Origin: Ailurus styani
Taxonomy: Eukaryota > Chordata > Mammalia > Carnivora > Ailuridae
Assembly: GCA_002007465.1 (NCBI GenBank)
Contig: LNAC01000759.1
Coordinates: forward strand, 268,260-332,259
Direction of reading: 5' to 3'
DNA: 64,000 nucleotides
Each line of letters starts with the position of its first letter. Position 1 is the first letter of the stretch. The position numbers were made by a program, and so were the translations under genes. Under the pieces are notes generated by a model. That model saw only the letters and a program-made list of their open reading frames with translations, had not been told where the DNA came from and searched no databases. This document shows, in pieces, positions 25,211 to 36,770 of this stretch.

Positions 25211-25650
25211 CAAGCATACCTCAGATATATCATGGATTTGGTTCCAAACCACTGCAATAAAGCAAATATTGCAATAAGGTCAGTCAAATGAAGTGCCTGG
25301 TTTCCCAGTGCATATAATAGTTATGTTTACCCTATTCTGTAGTCTATTAAGTATGTAATAGTATTGTATCTAAACAAAATACACACCTTAATTAAAAATT
25401 ACTTCCTTGCTAAAAAATGCTGACCATCATCTGAACTTTCAGTGAGTCATAATCCCTGATTACAGATCACCGTAACAAATAAAATAATGACAAAATTTGA
25501 AATATTGGTGATAATTACCAAAATATGATAGACATGGATTGAACAAACGCTGTTGAAAAAAATGGCACTGAGACTTGCTCAAAACAGGGTGACCAGAACT
25601 TTCATTTGTAAAAAAATACCTGTGAAGCACAATAAAACAACATATGCCTG
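25211..25650 (+). mobile_element. Complete non-autonomous Tigger1-type DNA transposon
   Basis: The terminal repeats are CAAGCATACCTCAGATATAT on the left and a right end whose reverse complement starts CAGGCATATGTTGTTTTATT. TA dinucleotides flank both ends, as expected for mariner/pogo elements. The interior matches the two outer parts of Tigger1 with the transposase region deleted (junction near TGAGTCATAATC). It is about 440 bases long. Confidence 0.8.
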
Positions 25651-26037
25651 TAAATTATTTTATTTTTATTATAGTTCCATGAAGGATCTTATTTTTGGTT
25701 TAAGTTTGTACTTTAAACTCTTTTAAATGTTCATGATAATTCTTTTATTATTGGCTTTCCATCATTTCTACTTGCATAAGCCTTGCTTTTTTCTCTTCAC
25801 TTAGGGACCTTAATGCTCTTAAAATCTGGTAGTAAATGGAGTTTGTTTATTTACTTAGTCAGCAGTCAGTGTCTACTATAGGCTAAGCACTGGGCTGGGG
25901 ATACCAAGATGATTAAGAACTGGTTTCTGTTTTTAAGGAACTTATTGTCTACTACAGATGTGATTGTAGTACTGTTGTTGAAACTTCTAGGGAGGAGACA
26001 TTTTTCAATTTACTTTTTTACTTAAGTCTTGTCTTTA

Positions 26038-26209
26038 TTTTAAAGATTTTATTTATTTATTTGAGAGAGAGTGAGTCAGAGAGAGAGCACAAACTGGAGA
26101 AGAGGCAGAGGGAGAGAGCCCGATTTGGGGCTCAATCCCAGGACCCTGGGATTATGACCTGAGCCAAAGGCAGATACTTAACTGAATGAGCCACCCAGGC
26201 GCCTCTAAA
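26038..26209 (-). repeat. CAN-SINE
   Basis: Tail AAAGATTTTATTTATTTATTTG and head GAGCCACCCAGGCGCC. Flanked by TCTTGTCTTTA at 26027-26037 and 26210-26220. Confidence 0.92.
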
Positions 26210-26289
26210 TCTTGTCTTTAAAATGTTTTATTTAGTGTTCTGAAAATTTCTATTTCAGTATCTCCCAACTTTCACAGCTTCAGAAACTG

Positions 26290-26710
26290 AAGTGGCATAA
26301 TCATTTGAGTGTAGGCTTTGGACCCAGACTACAGGGGCTAGAATCATGACTCCACTGTTTCTTAGCTTTGTGACCTTGGTAAGTAAGTAACCACTTTATG
26401 CCTCAGCTTCCTCTTCCATTATAAAAGTGAGTGAAGGGACGCCTGGGTGGCTCAGTCGGTTAAGCGTCTGCCTTTGGCTCAGGTCATGGTCTCATGGTCC
26501 TGGGATCAAGTCCCACATTTGGGCTCCTTGTTTAGCAGGAAGCCTGCTTTTCCATCTGCCTGCTGCTTCCATATCTTGTCCTCTCTCTCGCTCTGACAAA
26601 AAATAAATAAAATCCTAAAGAATAAGAGTGAGTGAATCATTATATACTAAGTGCTTAGAACAGTAGTAGACATACAGTAAGCATTCAATAAATGTTAGGT
26701 ATTATTAGTT
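26290..26710 (+). repeat. MIR split by a CAN-SINE
   Basis: TTGTGACCTTGGTAAGTAAG and CCTCAGCTTCCTCTTCCATT are MIR core. The 3' part resumes after 26636 with AGTAAGCATTCAATAAATGT. The SINE at 26436-26621 sits between, flanked by 15-base duplications. Confidence 0.85.
26436..26621 (+). repeat. CAN-SINE inside a MIR
   Basis: Head GGGACGCCTGGGTGGCTCAG. Flanked by ATAAAAGTGAGTGAA (26421-26435) and ATAAGAGTGAGTGAA (26622-26636). Confidence 0.93.
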
Positions 26711-26849
26711 TCTCTAAACATCAGAAACAGTCTAATCCTGAATTTTAGGGGTAAATTATAATTGCTATTCATTAGCCTTTATAGTATCTCAAAAACACAG
26801 GCTTCTAATGTTAAGTGTAAATATTTATTAATATTGCAAAACTTTCTCT

Positions 26850-26937
26850 TAAGTAATCTGTACACCCAGTGTGGGGCTCGAACTCACAACTGCAAGATTA
26901 AGAATCACATGCTCTAATTGAACCAGTGAGGCACCTC
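26850..26937 (-). repeat. Short CAN-SINE variant
   Basis: Contains 'cacccagtgtggggctcgaactcac'. Flanked by perfect CAAAACTTTCTCT at 26837-26849 and 26938-26950, which defines its ends. Confidence 0.85.
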
Positions 26938-27427
26938 CAAAACTTTCTCTCCTTACTAAAGGATTTCCAGTTTCTAATAACATGAACTCAAGAGCAAGGT
27001 GTTGCCCAGAGGTAAGAGAATAAGTGCATGTGTCAGTACAATTGGGAAGGAGAGAATTAAGACCATATAAGGAAGTGGATGCCTTTGTGGAAAGACCTGT
27101 ATCTTTTCCTTAACATGTAATTTCCTAGAGTTTAAGAAGTTGAAGTATGGACTTAATACTGATAAATTTATGTATACTTAAACATATGCTAATTGAATTT
27201 TTAAACCTCTGAGCACAGATACATGATTGTGGTTTATATTTAATTAAGTTCTTGAGAATTATGCAGGTACTTCAGAGTAAGAATAATTGATTTTCTCTAC
27301 TGTTTAAAAGTTGCATTTCTCAGAATCATAATGATAATTGATCTAAATAAACAAAATTGCCAAAGCAAAAGAAAATTTGACTTTGTTACAAATACCTTTA
27401 ATTTTTTTGGTCCAAAAGAGGTATGAG

Positions 27428-27645
27428 GGGCGCCTGGGTGGCTCAGTGGGTTAAAGCCTCTGCTTTCGGCTCAGGTCATGATCCCAGGGTCCTGGGATCG
27501 AGGCCCGCATCGGGCTCCCTGCTCAGCGGGGAGCCTGCTTCCCCCTCTCTCTCTCTGCCTGCCTCTCTGCCTCCTTGTGATCTCTCTCCCTCTGTGAAAT
27601 AAATAAATAAAATCTTAAAAAAAAAAAAAACAAAAAAAAAAAAAC
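27428..27645 (+). repeat. CAN-SINE just downstream of ALG5
   Basis: Full-length mustelid-type copy, antisense to ALG5, with a long interrupted A-tail. Flanked by AAGAGGTATGAG at 27416-27427 and 27646-27657. It ends about 70 bases beyond the predicted ALG5 polyadenylation signals. Confidence 0.96.
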
Positions 27646-27699
27646 AAGAGGTATGAGCATTTTTAGTTGTGGCAGTTAATTCTTTAAAATTACCAAAAG

Positions 27700-27798
27700 G
27701 CAGACAATGGCATAGGTTTATTCTAGGTTTATTTAAAATTTTAATTTCAAATGAAATGTGTGACACTAATACATAAGAATATAAAGATGGCAAATAAC
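27700..27798 (-). promoter_or_regulatory. ALG5: ALG5 3' UTR with two AATAAA signals
   Basis: On the minus strand, AATAAA occurs at 27728-27733 and again at 27717-27722, about 66-82 bases after the stop codon. This predicts a short 3' UTR of roughly 95-110 bases. The cleavage site itself cannot be seen. A CAN-SINE lies about 60 bases further downstream; read on this strand, its A-tail becomes a U-rich stretch. Confidence 0.7.
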
Positions 27799-27914
27799 CT
27801 AATTCATCTTCTTGGTTTGTTCAAGCCTCCAGGCACCAGTTAAATATCGAAGTCGTATAAAAAGTAGGTCCTTGCCCATTTGTAGCCAGCTCCAAAATGG
27901 AACTAACTTAGAAC
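27799..27914 (-). CDS. ALG5: ALG5 exon 10: C-terminus and stop
   Basis: The 116-base coding part has acceptor CCGCAG before GTTCTAAG. It completes Gly287 and encodes SKLVPFWSWLQMGKDLLFIR and the rest of the tail, ending LEQTKKMN with stop TAG at 27799-27801. The last four residues KKMN fit the KKxx di-lysine ER-retrieval pattern, consistent with an ER membrane enzyme whose C-terminus faces the cytosol. Human ends RKMN as I recall. Confidence 0.96.
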
Positions 27915-29150
27915 CTGCGGTTTAAAAATAATTAAAAATGAATTAATTTAAGTAAACTCTGGAGAAAAAAATATCAGTTTAAAATTATATTTTAGAAGTC
28001 CATCTACATGACATTTGTGGCCTTCTAGGCACCTTATTTTTTATATTATGTATGCATGCATGTATTTATGTATATATGTATATAATTCCATCTATACATT
28101 TAAAAATGATTTTTTAGGACAAATTTTCATGTTTTACATGCTACTTTTCAGGCTCACGTACAGCAGAGAAGCAGGTACATTTCCACACATAATATAAATT
28201 AATAATCTGGGATAAGAAATCCAAGACAAAAACCCAATTTTTATTCTAATTCTACCAAAGACTCTCGATCAGCTAAAACAAATATGATCTTAGCTAGGAC
28301 ATCTTCTTGTCCAGTGGCTGCCAGCGTGCCAAGCCCAGCTGCCTACAGGAGATCTGCCTCTTGGAGCATGTTTTAAAAGCTTGTGTGCCTTGACTTTATC
28401 CCATGGGACTGTTTTTTTTATATTAAGTCAAGAGGAGACTGCAGGTCAAGGTAACTGGGGTGCTGGATGGTAATGAATATGGCCAATATCAAAATACTAA
28501 TCACTGGCAATTTTCTAGATTTAAGCCCAAATACTCTAGCTTCTTCCTCTTCTTTCACCCCCCCAACTTTACTGAGATATAACTGACAAATAAAATTGAA
28601 ATATATTTAAAGTGCAGAATGTATTTGATATATATACATATATATTTATATACACACACTGTAAAATGATTACCATTGTCAAGTTAATTAACACATCCAC
28701 CTTAATTTTATTTGAATTATTTACAAAAGAATTAAACACCTTCAAAGCTGAATTTAGTGGTTTCTCTAATAACAACAAAAACAAAACATCCTGGAAGTTA
28801 AATGAAACTGGGAACGATCTAAATTGTGGAGATTTCAGATAACCCTATTATAGGGACTGAGGGTATGTGGCCAAGGGTTCTGGGAATGACTAATATGGAA
28901 CTATGTACTGAGTGCCCATTAATGAAAAGTAATACACAACTATCTCTGAAATGCACATGAGCAAATGATGTAAATATGAAACACATTTTTTACTTTTTCC
29001 TACTTCAACTTCCCACAGAGTCTATGCTGAGCATAGATCAACATAGATCAACACAGCAGATCCTTACAAATCTAAACAATCCTTTACTGGCTTCTCAATC
29101 CCCTTTGATCCAGGCTGCTACTATGGAAGAGTAGTTAAATTTTTGTAAGT

Positions 29151-29357
29151 TGGGCACCTGGGTGGCTCAGTGGGTTAAAGCCGCTGCCTTCGGCTCAGGT
29201 CATGATCCCAGGGTCCTGGGATCAAGGCCCATATTGGGCTCTCTGCTCAGCAGGGAGCCTGCTTCCTCCTCTCTCCTCTCTCTCTGCCTGCCTCTCTGCC
29301 TACTTGTAATCTCTCTCTCTGTGTCAAATGAATAAATAAAACCTTTAAAAAAAATTT
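29151..29357 (+). repeat. CAN-SINE in ALG5 intron 9 (antisense)
   Basis: Full-length. Flanked by TTTTTGTAAGT at 29140-29150 and 29358-29368. Confidence 0.95.
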
Positions 29358-29927
29358 TTTTTGTAAGTGAACTTTGATTCAGCAAGACTCCAAGAGGTTT
29401 GAATTTGTTCTAGACTATATAGTTTGTATGATCTGCAGACCTTCTCCTGTCCCTAAACATCCATGGTTATAGAACAGTAACGGCTACAAAACAATAATGG
29501 CATATTATCACAATGACTTTCTAAGGAGGCCATGCTCAGCAGGGGAGGGGTGACTATGAAAGTCTCCACGTGATTGTGAACTGCTTCCACACTGTGAATT
29601 AATTTTGGAGCATTCTAAGGTAAGCAAAGGAGAAAACTAGAATATATTTTAAGTTCTACAAACTATAAGCAGTCTAAGCTTTTTCAAACAAGAATCATTA
29701 AGAATTATGACAGACTTCTCATTATGAGAGATCTTAGAGATTTTCACATTTTTTGGATATATGTACAGAGATCGGTTAAAGACTGGCTCCGAATGGACTG
29801 GACATCTGGAGTAAAAACAACTATAATTCCTTATCTAGCTCTGCATGGTGGCTTGTAGGTACTAATACAGACTGAGTAATGAAATAAGACAATATTAAAT
29901 AAAAGGTGATATAAGCAAAATTTATCT

Positions 29928-30017
29928 CAAAAGACTTCTCGCCCTTGCTTCTAGTCTCAGATTGCCATGATCCAAAAGACTTCTCGCCCTTGCTCCTAGT
30001 CTCAGATTGCCATAATC
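29928..30017. repeat. 45-base tandem duplication
   Basis: Two copies of a 45-base unit (29928-29972, 29973-30017), both starting CAAAAGACTTCTCGCCCTTG and differing at about two positions. It lies in ALG5 intron 9, about 270 bases past the exon 9 donor. Confidence 0.95.
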
Positions 30018-30287
30018 CTGTCTGCTGTAGAAGTTTTACTGAATTTCCTAGGTTGGGTAGTAGGCCTACTGAAGACCCCAGGAAGAGACTGCAGGGAGAG
30101 AGAAGGCAGTAAGCCATCTGGAGGGTGGAGGGGATTAGGAGGAGAACTCTCTATGGAATTGCCCCTCTCAATCAGCTCAGCTGAGTAGGCCCTGTTGGGG
30201 GCAGCCAGCTAGATTTACTGGACAGCTGTATTGTCGCCTACCCCCACTCCCACTTAAGATCAGTTGTAACATGAACAATATACTCAC

Positions 30288-30373
30288 CTTCAATTTCAGT
30301 CCAGTTGACAGCAATTTCTGCTATTGGAATTTTAAAGAACTGTGCTATGTAAAGTAATTCTACATCAAATGCC
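30288..30373 (-). CDS. ALG5: ALG5 exon 9
   Basis: The 86-base exon has acceptor TTTCAG and donor GTGAGT. It completes Trp258, encodes 28 residues (AFDVELLYIAQFFKIPIAEI, then AVNWTEIE) and supplies the first base of Gly287. The RW-AFD-E block is the conserved C-terminal catalytic region of polyprenyl-phosphate GT2 enzymes. Phase agrees with both neighbouring exons. Confidence 0.96.
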
Positions 30374-30848
30374 CTGAAACAGAAAATATACTGATTTTTA
30401 TTTTTAAAAAGACAAACAGAGTGTAATTAAATCTCTACCTTGGCATGTTTTACAGAAGCTTATAAGGCAGATATATAGCTTATAGAGTAAAACTGAAAGT
30501 TGGATTCATAGGTCAAATAAAAGGTTAAGTAATTCTGGAGCTTCAAGGTAAATAATTTAGAGTGTCACTGCATAACGTTTAAATGAGAAATATGGTGTCT
30601 CTATCATAACTCAGAAACTCCTAGAGGTAAAATTGGCCTGTTGGGCTCTAAGAGAAAATTTAATCATATAAATTTTCAAGATTGATGGTTTTCGATCCCA
30701 GATTTAACTAGCTCAAGGTACAGAATTGATAGCATTTTCAACTGATTCAGAGAGCTGATAAAACAGAATTCTGAGCATCTCTTGGAGAAAATGTCAACCA
30801 CTTCACAGTTGCTTGATTACATTTGTCTACCACCAAAGGATCAAGGTT

Positions 30849-31037
30849 GGTTGGTTTGTTTATTTTTAAAAGATTTTTATTTATTTATTTGAGAGGGGGA
30901 GAGAGAACATAGAAGGAGAGGTAGAAGCAGACTCCCCTACTGAGCAGAGAGCCTGATGTGGGGCTCAATCCCAGGACCCCAGCATCATGACCTGAACCAA
31001 AGGCAGACGCTTAACCGACTGAGCCACCCACGCGCCC
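30849..31037 (-). repeat. CAN-SINE in ALG5 intron 8
   Basis: Tail AAAAGATTTTTATTTATTT on the left and head GAGCCACCCACGCGCCC on the right. Short duplication CAAGGTT at 30842 and 31038. Confidence 0.88.
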
Positions 31038-31152
31038 CAAGGTTTCTTTTTGAAATACAGGGTTGCCTAAGGCCTTGTCTTTTCCTTTTCCTTTCCCCAT
31101 GCCATTCTGGGCAAGATAGTATTGCCAGCTGTTGAAGTGAATAGGCTCTTTA

Positions 31153-31366
31153 TTTATTTATTTATTTATTTATTTTAAAGATTTTATTTATTTATTTGAC
31201 ACAGAGAGAGAGAGATTACAAGTAGGCAGAGAGGCAGGCAGAGAGAGAGGAGGAAGCAGGCTCCCTGCTGAGCAGAGAGCCCGATGCGGGCCTCGATCCC
31301 AGGACGCTGAGATCATGACCTGAGCCGAAAGCAGAGGCTTTAACCCACTGAGCCACCCAGGCGCCC
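31153..31366 (-). repeat. Young CAN-SINE in ALG5 intron 8
   Basis: Full-length mustelid-type copy with a (TTTA)n tail. Perfect 15-base duplication TGAATAGGCTCTTTA at 31138-31152 and 31367-31381. Confidence 0.96.
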
Positions 31367-33379
31367 TGAATAGGCTCTTTAGATTAGTCTGAAATGCTCT
31401 TTGGTATAACGACATACATTCATGGGAATTAGATATATTGTCTCATTTTAACTTACATTGTTAAAATCATCTCTAGTCTGAATTTCCAGTTCATCCTTCC
31501 TTCTCCCTATGAAAGACTCTGAAAACTCCTCAGTTACCTCTCGGTTTAGGTGAAATCTGCTTTCCCTAAAGTTTCTGAAGCCTGACTTAGAAGTTTTCCT
31601 GGATTCTGCTTACAGATTCTCTGAAACCAGTTTCCTGCTCTCACTGGCAGTGTGCTTAGGAAGAAGCACCACTACCTGTGAAACCTTCTTCATGCTCTTG
31701 TAACCGAAAGTGCTGGAGGCCTTTACTGTTGGCTTTCATCTTGCTCTGTTAAGCAACTCCCCACCCCAACTTTCTAGACTGCAAGGAACACACTTCAGAC
31801 TTCCAGGGGTTGATTTTAAAATACTAGCACAAACAAGAAAATACCTAAAAGCCACTTCTATTTGATTTTCCTGATCCCAGACAACTTGAATTTCGGAGCT
31901 TTGTCTTCTTGGCCACAAAACTACTACTGTCCATTCTGTAACTAGTTTAAATCCCAAGTATTTGGATAATTCAATATGAAAACTATTTTTTTTAAAAAAC
32001 ACTTAGTGCTTTTTCTTATCCTAATAAAATATTTACTTAAGATGATAAAACCATCTACAAAAGTGTTCTTTGTGTTGTTAAGAAGACTGTGTAAAACTTC
32101 TGTTAACTAGCCTGGGACACTCAAGAAAGGAGGAAATTATCTGAATATTAAGCCTGGTTAACCCTTAACCCTCTCCTTTACCACAAAACCAAAAAAAAAT
32201 ACCTAAAAGGCTGAATTAGTTCTAATGATACCCCATAATCTGAACAAGATTATTAAGTATTGTTCTAAGGAGACCATCATATAGTGACTTATCAAAGACA
32301 TAAAACAACATAAGAATGATGAGTAGAAAGGAGTGGACAAAAAAGCACTGATTAATTGAATTTATATTTAAAAAACTGAAAGAGCTATTCATCTTCTACT
32401 ATTACTTTTACTCTTTCTCCTCTTTTACCATTTTAAGACATGAAGATGTTTACTTAAAACAAAATGTATAGTTCATATTATCATATTATAAGAGACCAAT
32501 CTATTACCAAAGAAAACACAACTAAAATACCAAGTATTTCTGGATAAAGCCTTATGCTATTGTACAGAAACAGTGTAAAGGTTAGTCTCCAACTCAGAAG
32601 CCTTCATGTGTTTTTGCAGATGTAGGGAGGACAGAGCCACTGTTTTCTTTTGTTATGCAGTTCCTGGTATAGCTGTGACCTCACAGATATATTCCCGAAG
32701 AACAAAGAGTGTGTTGATACACTGTTAAACACAGCAGACACACACATACCCTATTGCTCCCTCCTGAAATCCCACTAAAATGAAAACAACAATGATGGAA
32801 TAAACACGTAAAGAACAAAGAAGAGATAAAAGTAGTAAAAAAAATCAGAAACTTGGAAAGTAGCTGGCCACCTGGTAACTAGGAAATGCAGATTGTGACA
32901 ATGGGAGAAGCCCAGAACAGATGAATGGGTACCGCAGAGCCCCCCAAAGGCTCAGGCAGCATTGGCCTCGTTACAGATGTCTGTAAGTGGTACGGGGGGG
33001 CTTCAGAAGGGAGGACTCAGGGAAAATCTCTAGGAGATTCTCTTTTGCTCAAGTTGGTTCTGTGAATGCTGGCAGCCAGGCTCCTATCCTCCCAGGCAGG
33101 AAATCAAGAGATCCTACTTATGTGAAAACAACCAACCCAAAAGATAATGACAGCTGGGAATTTCCCACACCAAGTGGCTCTGTTACTTAATCTGTAGTGA
33201 CATCAATAAGTTGATCAGAATTCTCTGACCATGCACACAGCTTCCGATGAGCTTTTCAGGACCCTGCAAGACACATGTGAGGACAGAGGTTCCACATCTG
33301 TTTTATAGGAGGGAAGAGAAAAAGGGTAAAGGTCTGCAGATCTGGAGTAGCTACTGCATGCTCAACAAGATGCATGAAT

Positions 33380-34330
33380 AAGAGCCACATTAAGTCACTG
33401 AAATCATGGTATTTCAAAACACTGGAGAGAAAGCTTCCAAAAAGAAGATGGGAACAACATGCATAGACAAAGAATTGAGATTCAGATTGCTGTCAGAATT
33501 GGACTTCTCCACAGAAACACTGGGTGCCAAAGACAATAGAGCAATGCTTTCAAAATACTGAGGAAAAATGATTTCCAACCCAGAAAGCTTTCTCCAGCTA
33601 TTAGGCAAATGTGAGGGGAGACTAAAGGCATGATCACATGCAGGGTCTCAGTGTTCTTTCTCCTATGTTTAGGAAGTTTAACAGGATGTGCTCTACTACA
33701 ATCGGGGTGCAAAACAAGGAAAAGGAAGAACAGGAACTGTGCAGCAGGCCAGAGAACAACTAGAAAGGTGAAAGCCGACAAGATAAGAAAAAGGTGAATG
33801 TGTTCTCTGCTGCGTGGGAACATATGGAGATACTGTGGAGACTAAGGGATAGGTCCATAGTAAAGTGGCTGACAGAAACTCCAGATATTTATTATCTTCG
33901 GGAAAACAAAGTACTACAAGACAGGTAATATAATCATACTGTACACTTTGGCTCAAATATGAATTATGTTTATACAGCTATACCAATCAGTAGTGATCCA
34001 ACCACAAATTATGTAGAAACTGCATTACAAGGATACATGTGGAGGGTGTGTATACAGGGGTTTAAGAGAACTACATACTTATCTATTGATTTATTTTGGA
34101 AAGTAATATCTAAAACTGAAGAATGGAGACAGAGCTATGCAAACCCATTATTCTGAATATGAAAGCAAATACCACAAAGAAATAGCAGAGTTGAAAGTGA
34201 CTATAGTTAGGGAGTAGGAATTGGGGACAGAGGGAGATGGGGCAAGAGACAATGATTTTTTTAGTATAAGCCTTATGGAACTGACTTTAAAATATTAACA
34301 TACATAACATCGATTTAAAAAAAAGTATTC
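33380..34330 (+). mobile_element. Possible old L1/HAL1-type fragment
   Basis: AATGCTTTCAAAATACTGAG followed by CCAACCCAGAAAGCTTTCTC resembles the ORF1-flanking region of old L1/HAL1 elements. The match is by recall and weak. Confidence 0.35.
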
Positions 34331-34366
34331 CTCAGAAGAAAGTACATTTTAAGGAATCCATTTTTT

Positions 34367-34566
34367 AAAAGATTTTATTTATTTATTTGAGAGAGAGAGA
34401 GGGAGAGAGCATGCCCAGTGAGGGGGAGACGCAGAGGGAGGGAGAATCTCAAGCAGACATCCCAGTGAACAGGGAGCCCAATGTGGGGCTCAATCCCAGG
34501 ACCCTGAGATCACGACCTGAGCTGAAGAAGGCAGGTGCTTAACTGACTGAGCCATCCAGGTGCCCC
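34367..34566 (-). repeat. CAN-SINE
   Basis: Tail AAAGATTTTATTTATTTATT and head GAGCCATCCAGGTGCCCC. No clear duplication. Confidence 0.9.
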
Positions 34567-34607
34567 ACAGGTCTGTAATTTTGAATCAGAGATGCCTGCC
34601 CAGTCTT

Positions 34608-34788
34608 TTTTTTTTAAGATTTTATTTATTTATTTTTGAGAGAGAGAGCATGAGTGGTGGGGAGGGGCAGAGGGAGAAGCAGACTCCCCACTGAGCAGGG
34701 AGCCTGATGTGGGGCTGGATCCCAGAACTCCAGAATCATGACTTGAGCTGAAAGCAGACACTTAGCCAACTGATCCACCCAGGCACCT
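34608..34788 (-). repeat. CAN-SINE
   Basis: Older copy. Flanked by GCCTGCCCAGTCTT (34594-34607) and GCCTGCCAGTCTT (34789-34801). Confidence 0.9.
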
Positions 34789-36062
34789 GCCTGCCAGTCT
34801 TGTAACTATAGCTTGATGATCTGGTTTGGAGAGTGAGGGTTGGTTGCCCTAAGGAGGAACTGAAGAAGAAGTTGAGAAGGGAATGGTCCCCATGTGGAGG
34901 CAGATTATGCTGCACCTCTCAAGGCCTCAGGAAGGCACTGGGAAGCTACTGAAGGACTTTAAGCAAAAGAGGTGCATTTGATTGATCACTTTTAATTTTC
35001 AAAAAGACTCCTTGGGCTACAGCAAAGGCAATGATGGTGTCCTGGACGGTGGTGGGGAAGGCGAAGAGAAACGAAGGGACACAAAAGCTAAAATCAACAG
35101 GCTGGGGCCATGGACTGGATATATGGAGGGGCTGTGGGGAATGTTCCAGCTGACTGCAAGGTTTCAAGCTTCTGAGTATCAGTGTTATTCACTAAACAGG
35201 CGGAGAGCTGAGGCGAGGTCTGGGATAACAACAAGCCAGAGGACCATGATATGTCAAGAGAGAGCACTCAGAAGTACAGAACACTGCTGATGGGTTAATT
35301 AAGACACTAAGTGATCATATCAAACTTGACCACTGGGTTTCATGACAGGAGGTCACTAGATCCTGACATGGAGGGATGGGGAAAATCCATACTGAGGTGG
35401 GGTGAGGCATTAGTGGGAAGAGAGAAAACAGAAGACCTAGAGTAGAGTACTCTTTCAAGAAAAGGCTGGCTGTGAAAGAGGGCTTGAACTGGGGCGGGGG
35501 TTGGTGGTGGTGGTGTCAATGGAGAGGTTTTTTTTTTTTAATGGCAAGAGAAATTTAAACTTGTTTTAGAAACTGATGGGAAAGATGTGGCTGACAGGAA
35601 AAGACAAGACAAATAAGAGAACAGGATGAAGTTCTTAAGAAGGTAGAAGGGGATGATGCAGAGATTGAAAGACTGGTTGGTCACAGGAAGGAGAGGGAAC
35701 TAACTACTGAAAAAGAAAGAAGGAAAAGAAAAAGGGGGGCTCTCTTCCATTCTGATATTTCTGAGCTTTTTACTGTTCAAAGGAAAATACTGAAGCTTAA
35801 AGAAACAGGATGTTTTTAGGCCTTTTGATTTGTACTGTCCACAATTAAGGCAAATAAATTAACTTTATGCCGTATGTTTAGTTTGAGATTTTGAAAATAA
35901 GATCCAACTCAGTAACAGAATAAAGGTATGGATTAACTTTACATATATATGTGTCAATTCTGTTTAAAGCTTAGTGTTCATTCTTAGAATATAGGGCTGC
36001 TTCTCACGACATGGAATAGCTGTTGTGTCAGATATGCCCAGTACATCCGGTCAGGAACTTAC

Positions 36063-36214
36063 CATCGTTCAATGTGTAGAGACGAAAACGTCCGTGAAGC
36101 TGCTTCTCGAGTAAATAATTTGAATCCACACTGAGTGTCTCTGATTCCTTTGACACATAGGAACCACACCAGAAAGTGGAACCCATACATGAGCAGAGTA
36201 CGGAAGTAAGAACG
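36063..36214 (-). CDS. ALG5: ALG5 exon 8: acceptor-side DTQCGFK block
   Basis: The 152-base exon has acceptor GTTTCAG and donor GTAAGT. It encodes residues 208-257 and two bases of Trp258. It opens RSYFRTLLMYGFHFLVWFLC, a hydrophobic stretch at about 217-228. DTQCGFKLFTR follows (about 233-243); DTQCGFK is highly conserved in Alg5 and the Dpm-like GT2 enzymes. It ends HIER before the split Trp, so the ERW-AFD motif spans the exon 8/9 junction. Confidence 0.97.
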
Positions 36215-36586
36215 CTGAAACAAAGACAAAATATAAATGACTTTTCCCTTACTCTATAAAGGACCACTGAAAACACCTGGCTACATAGACAGCTGCATTT
36301 TAATATTTAATTAGCTGGGTAGATCTTACACATGAACACCATTGTTTCATTAGCTTCACTGGCAAAGCATATTATAGAAACTTTGAGGCTGCCTACTGCT
36401 TAGAACAGGGCAGAGGTACCAAGGAAATGGTTATTCATTTCTCACAGGTTCAAGAAGAAACAGACAAGAATCACATTATCTGTGAGAGGCCAGGGCTTTA
36501 ATCAACCAGGAGCATACTATAACTATTAGTCTATACATTTTGTGCCTCTTTGCCCCAGATATATTTCAGTTTCAAAAAGGTGACAG

Positions 36587-36770
36587 TGGGGCACCTGGGT
36601 GGCTCTGTCAGTTAAGTGGCTGCCTTCAACTCAGGTCATGATCTCTGGGTCCCGGGGTTGAGCCCTGGGTTGGGCTCCATGCTCAGCAGGGAGTCTGCTT
36701 CTTCCTTTCCCTCTGCGCCCCACTCCTTAGCTCATACTCACTTGCTCTCTCAAATAAATATTTAAAAAAA
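36587..36770 (+). repeat. CAN-SINE upstream of ALG5 exon 8 (antisense)
   Basis: Head GGGGCACCTGGGTGGCTC and a short tail. It lies 373 bases on the intron side of the exon 8 acceptor. Confidence 0.9.

Larger units (their letters stand above)
13346..27699. other. Intergenic region between the CpG island and the ALG5 3' end
   Basis: No coding exon was recognised. The contents are a MIR (about 15905-16085), an old nearly full-length L1 (about 16180-21830), CAN-SINEs, a Tigger-type element (25211-25650), a split MIR (26290-26710) and microsatellites. Unique-looking sequence occupies about 13.4-15.9 kb and 22.9-24.3 kb. Confidence 0.7.
27915..30287 (-). other. ALG5: ALG5 intron 9
   Basis: This 2.4-kb intron holds one antisense CAN-SINE (29151-29357), AT-rich simple sequence near 28045-28090 and 28620-28660, and a 45-base tandem duplication at 29928-30017. 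Confidence 0.85.
30374..36062 (-). other. ALG5: ALG5 intron 8
   Basis: This 5.7-kb intron holds four minus-strand CAN-SINEs (30849-31037, 31153-31366, 34367-34566, 34608-34788) and a probable old L1-related block at about 33380-34330. The 31.4-33.2 kb and 34.8-36.0 kb stretches show no recognised feature. Confidence 0.85.
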
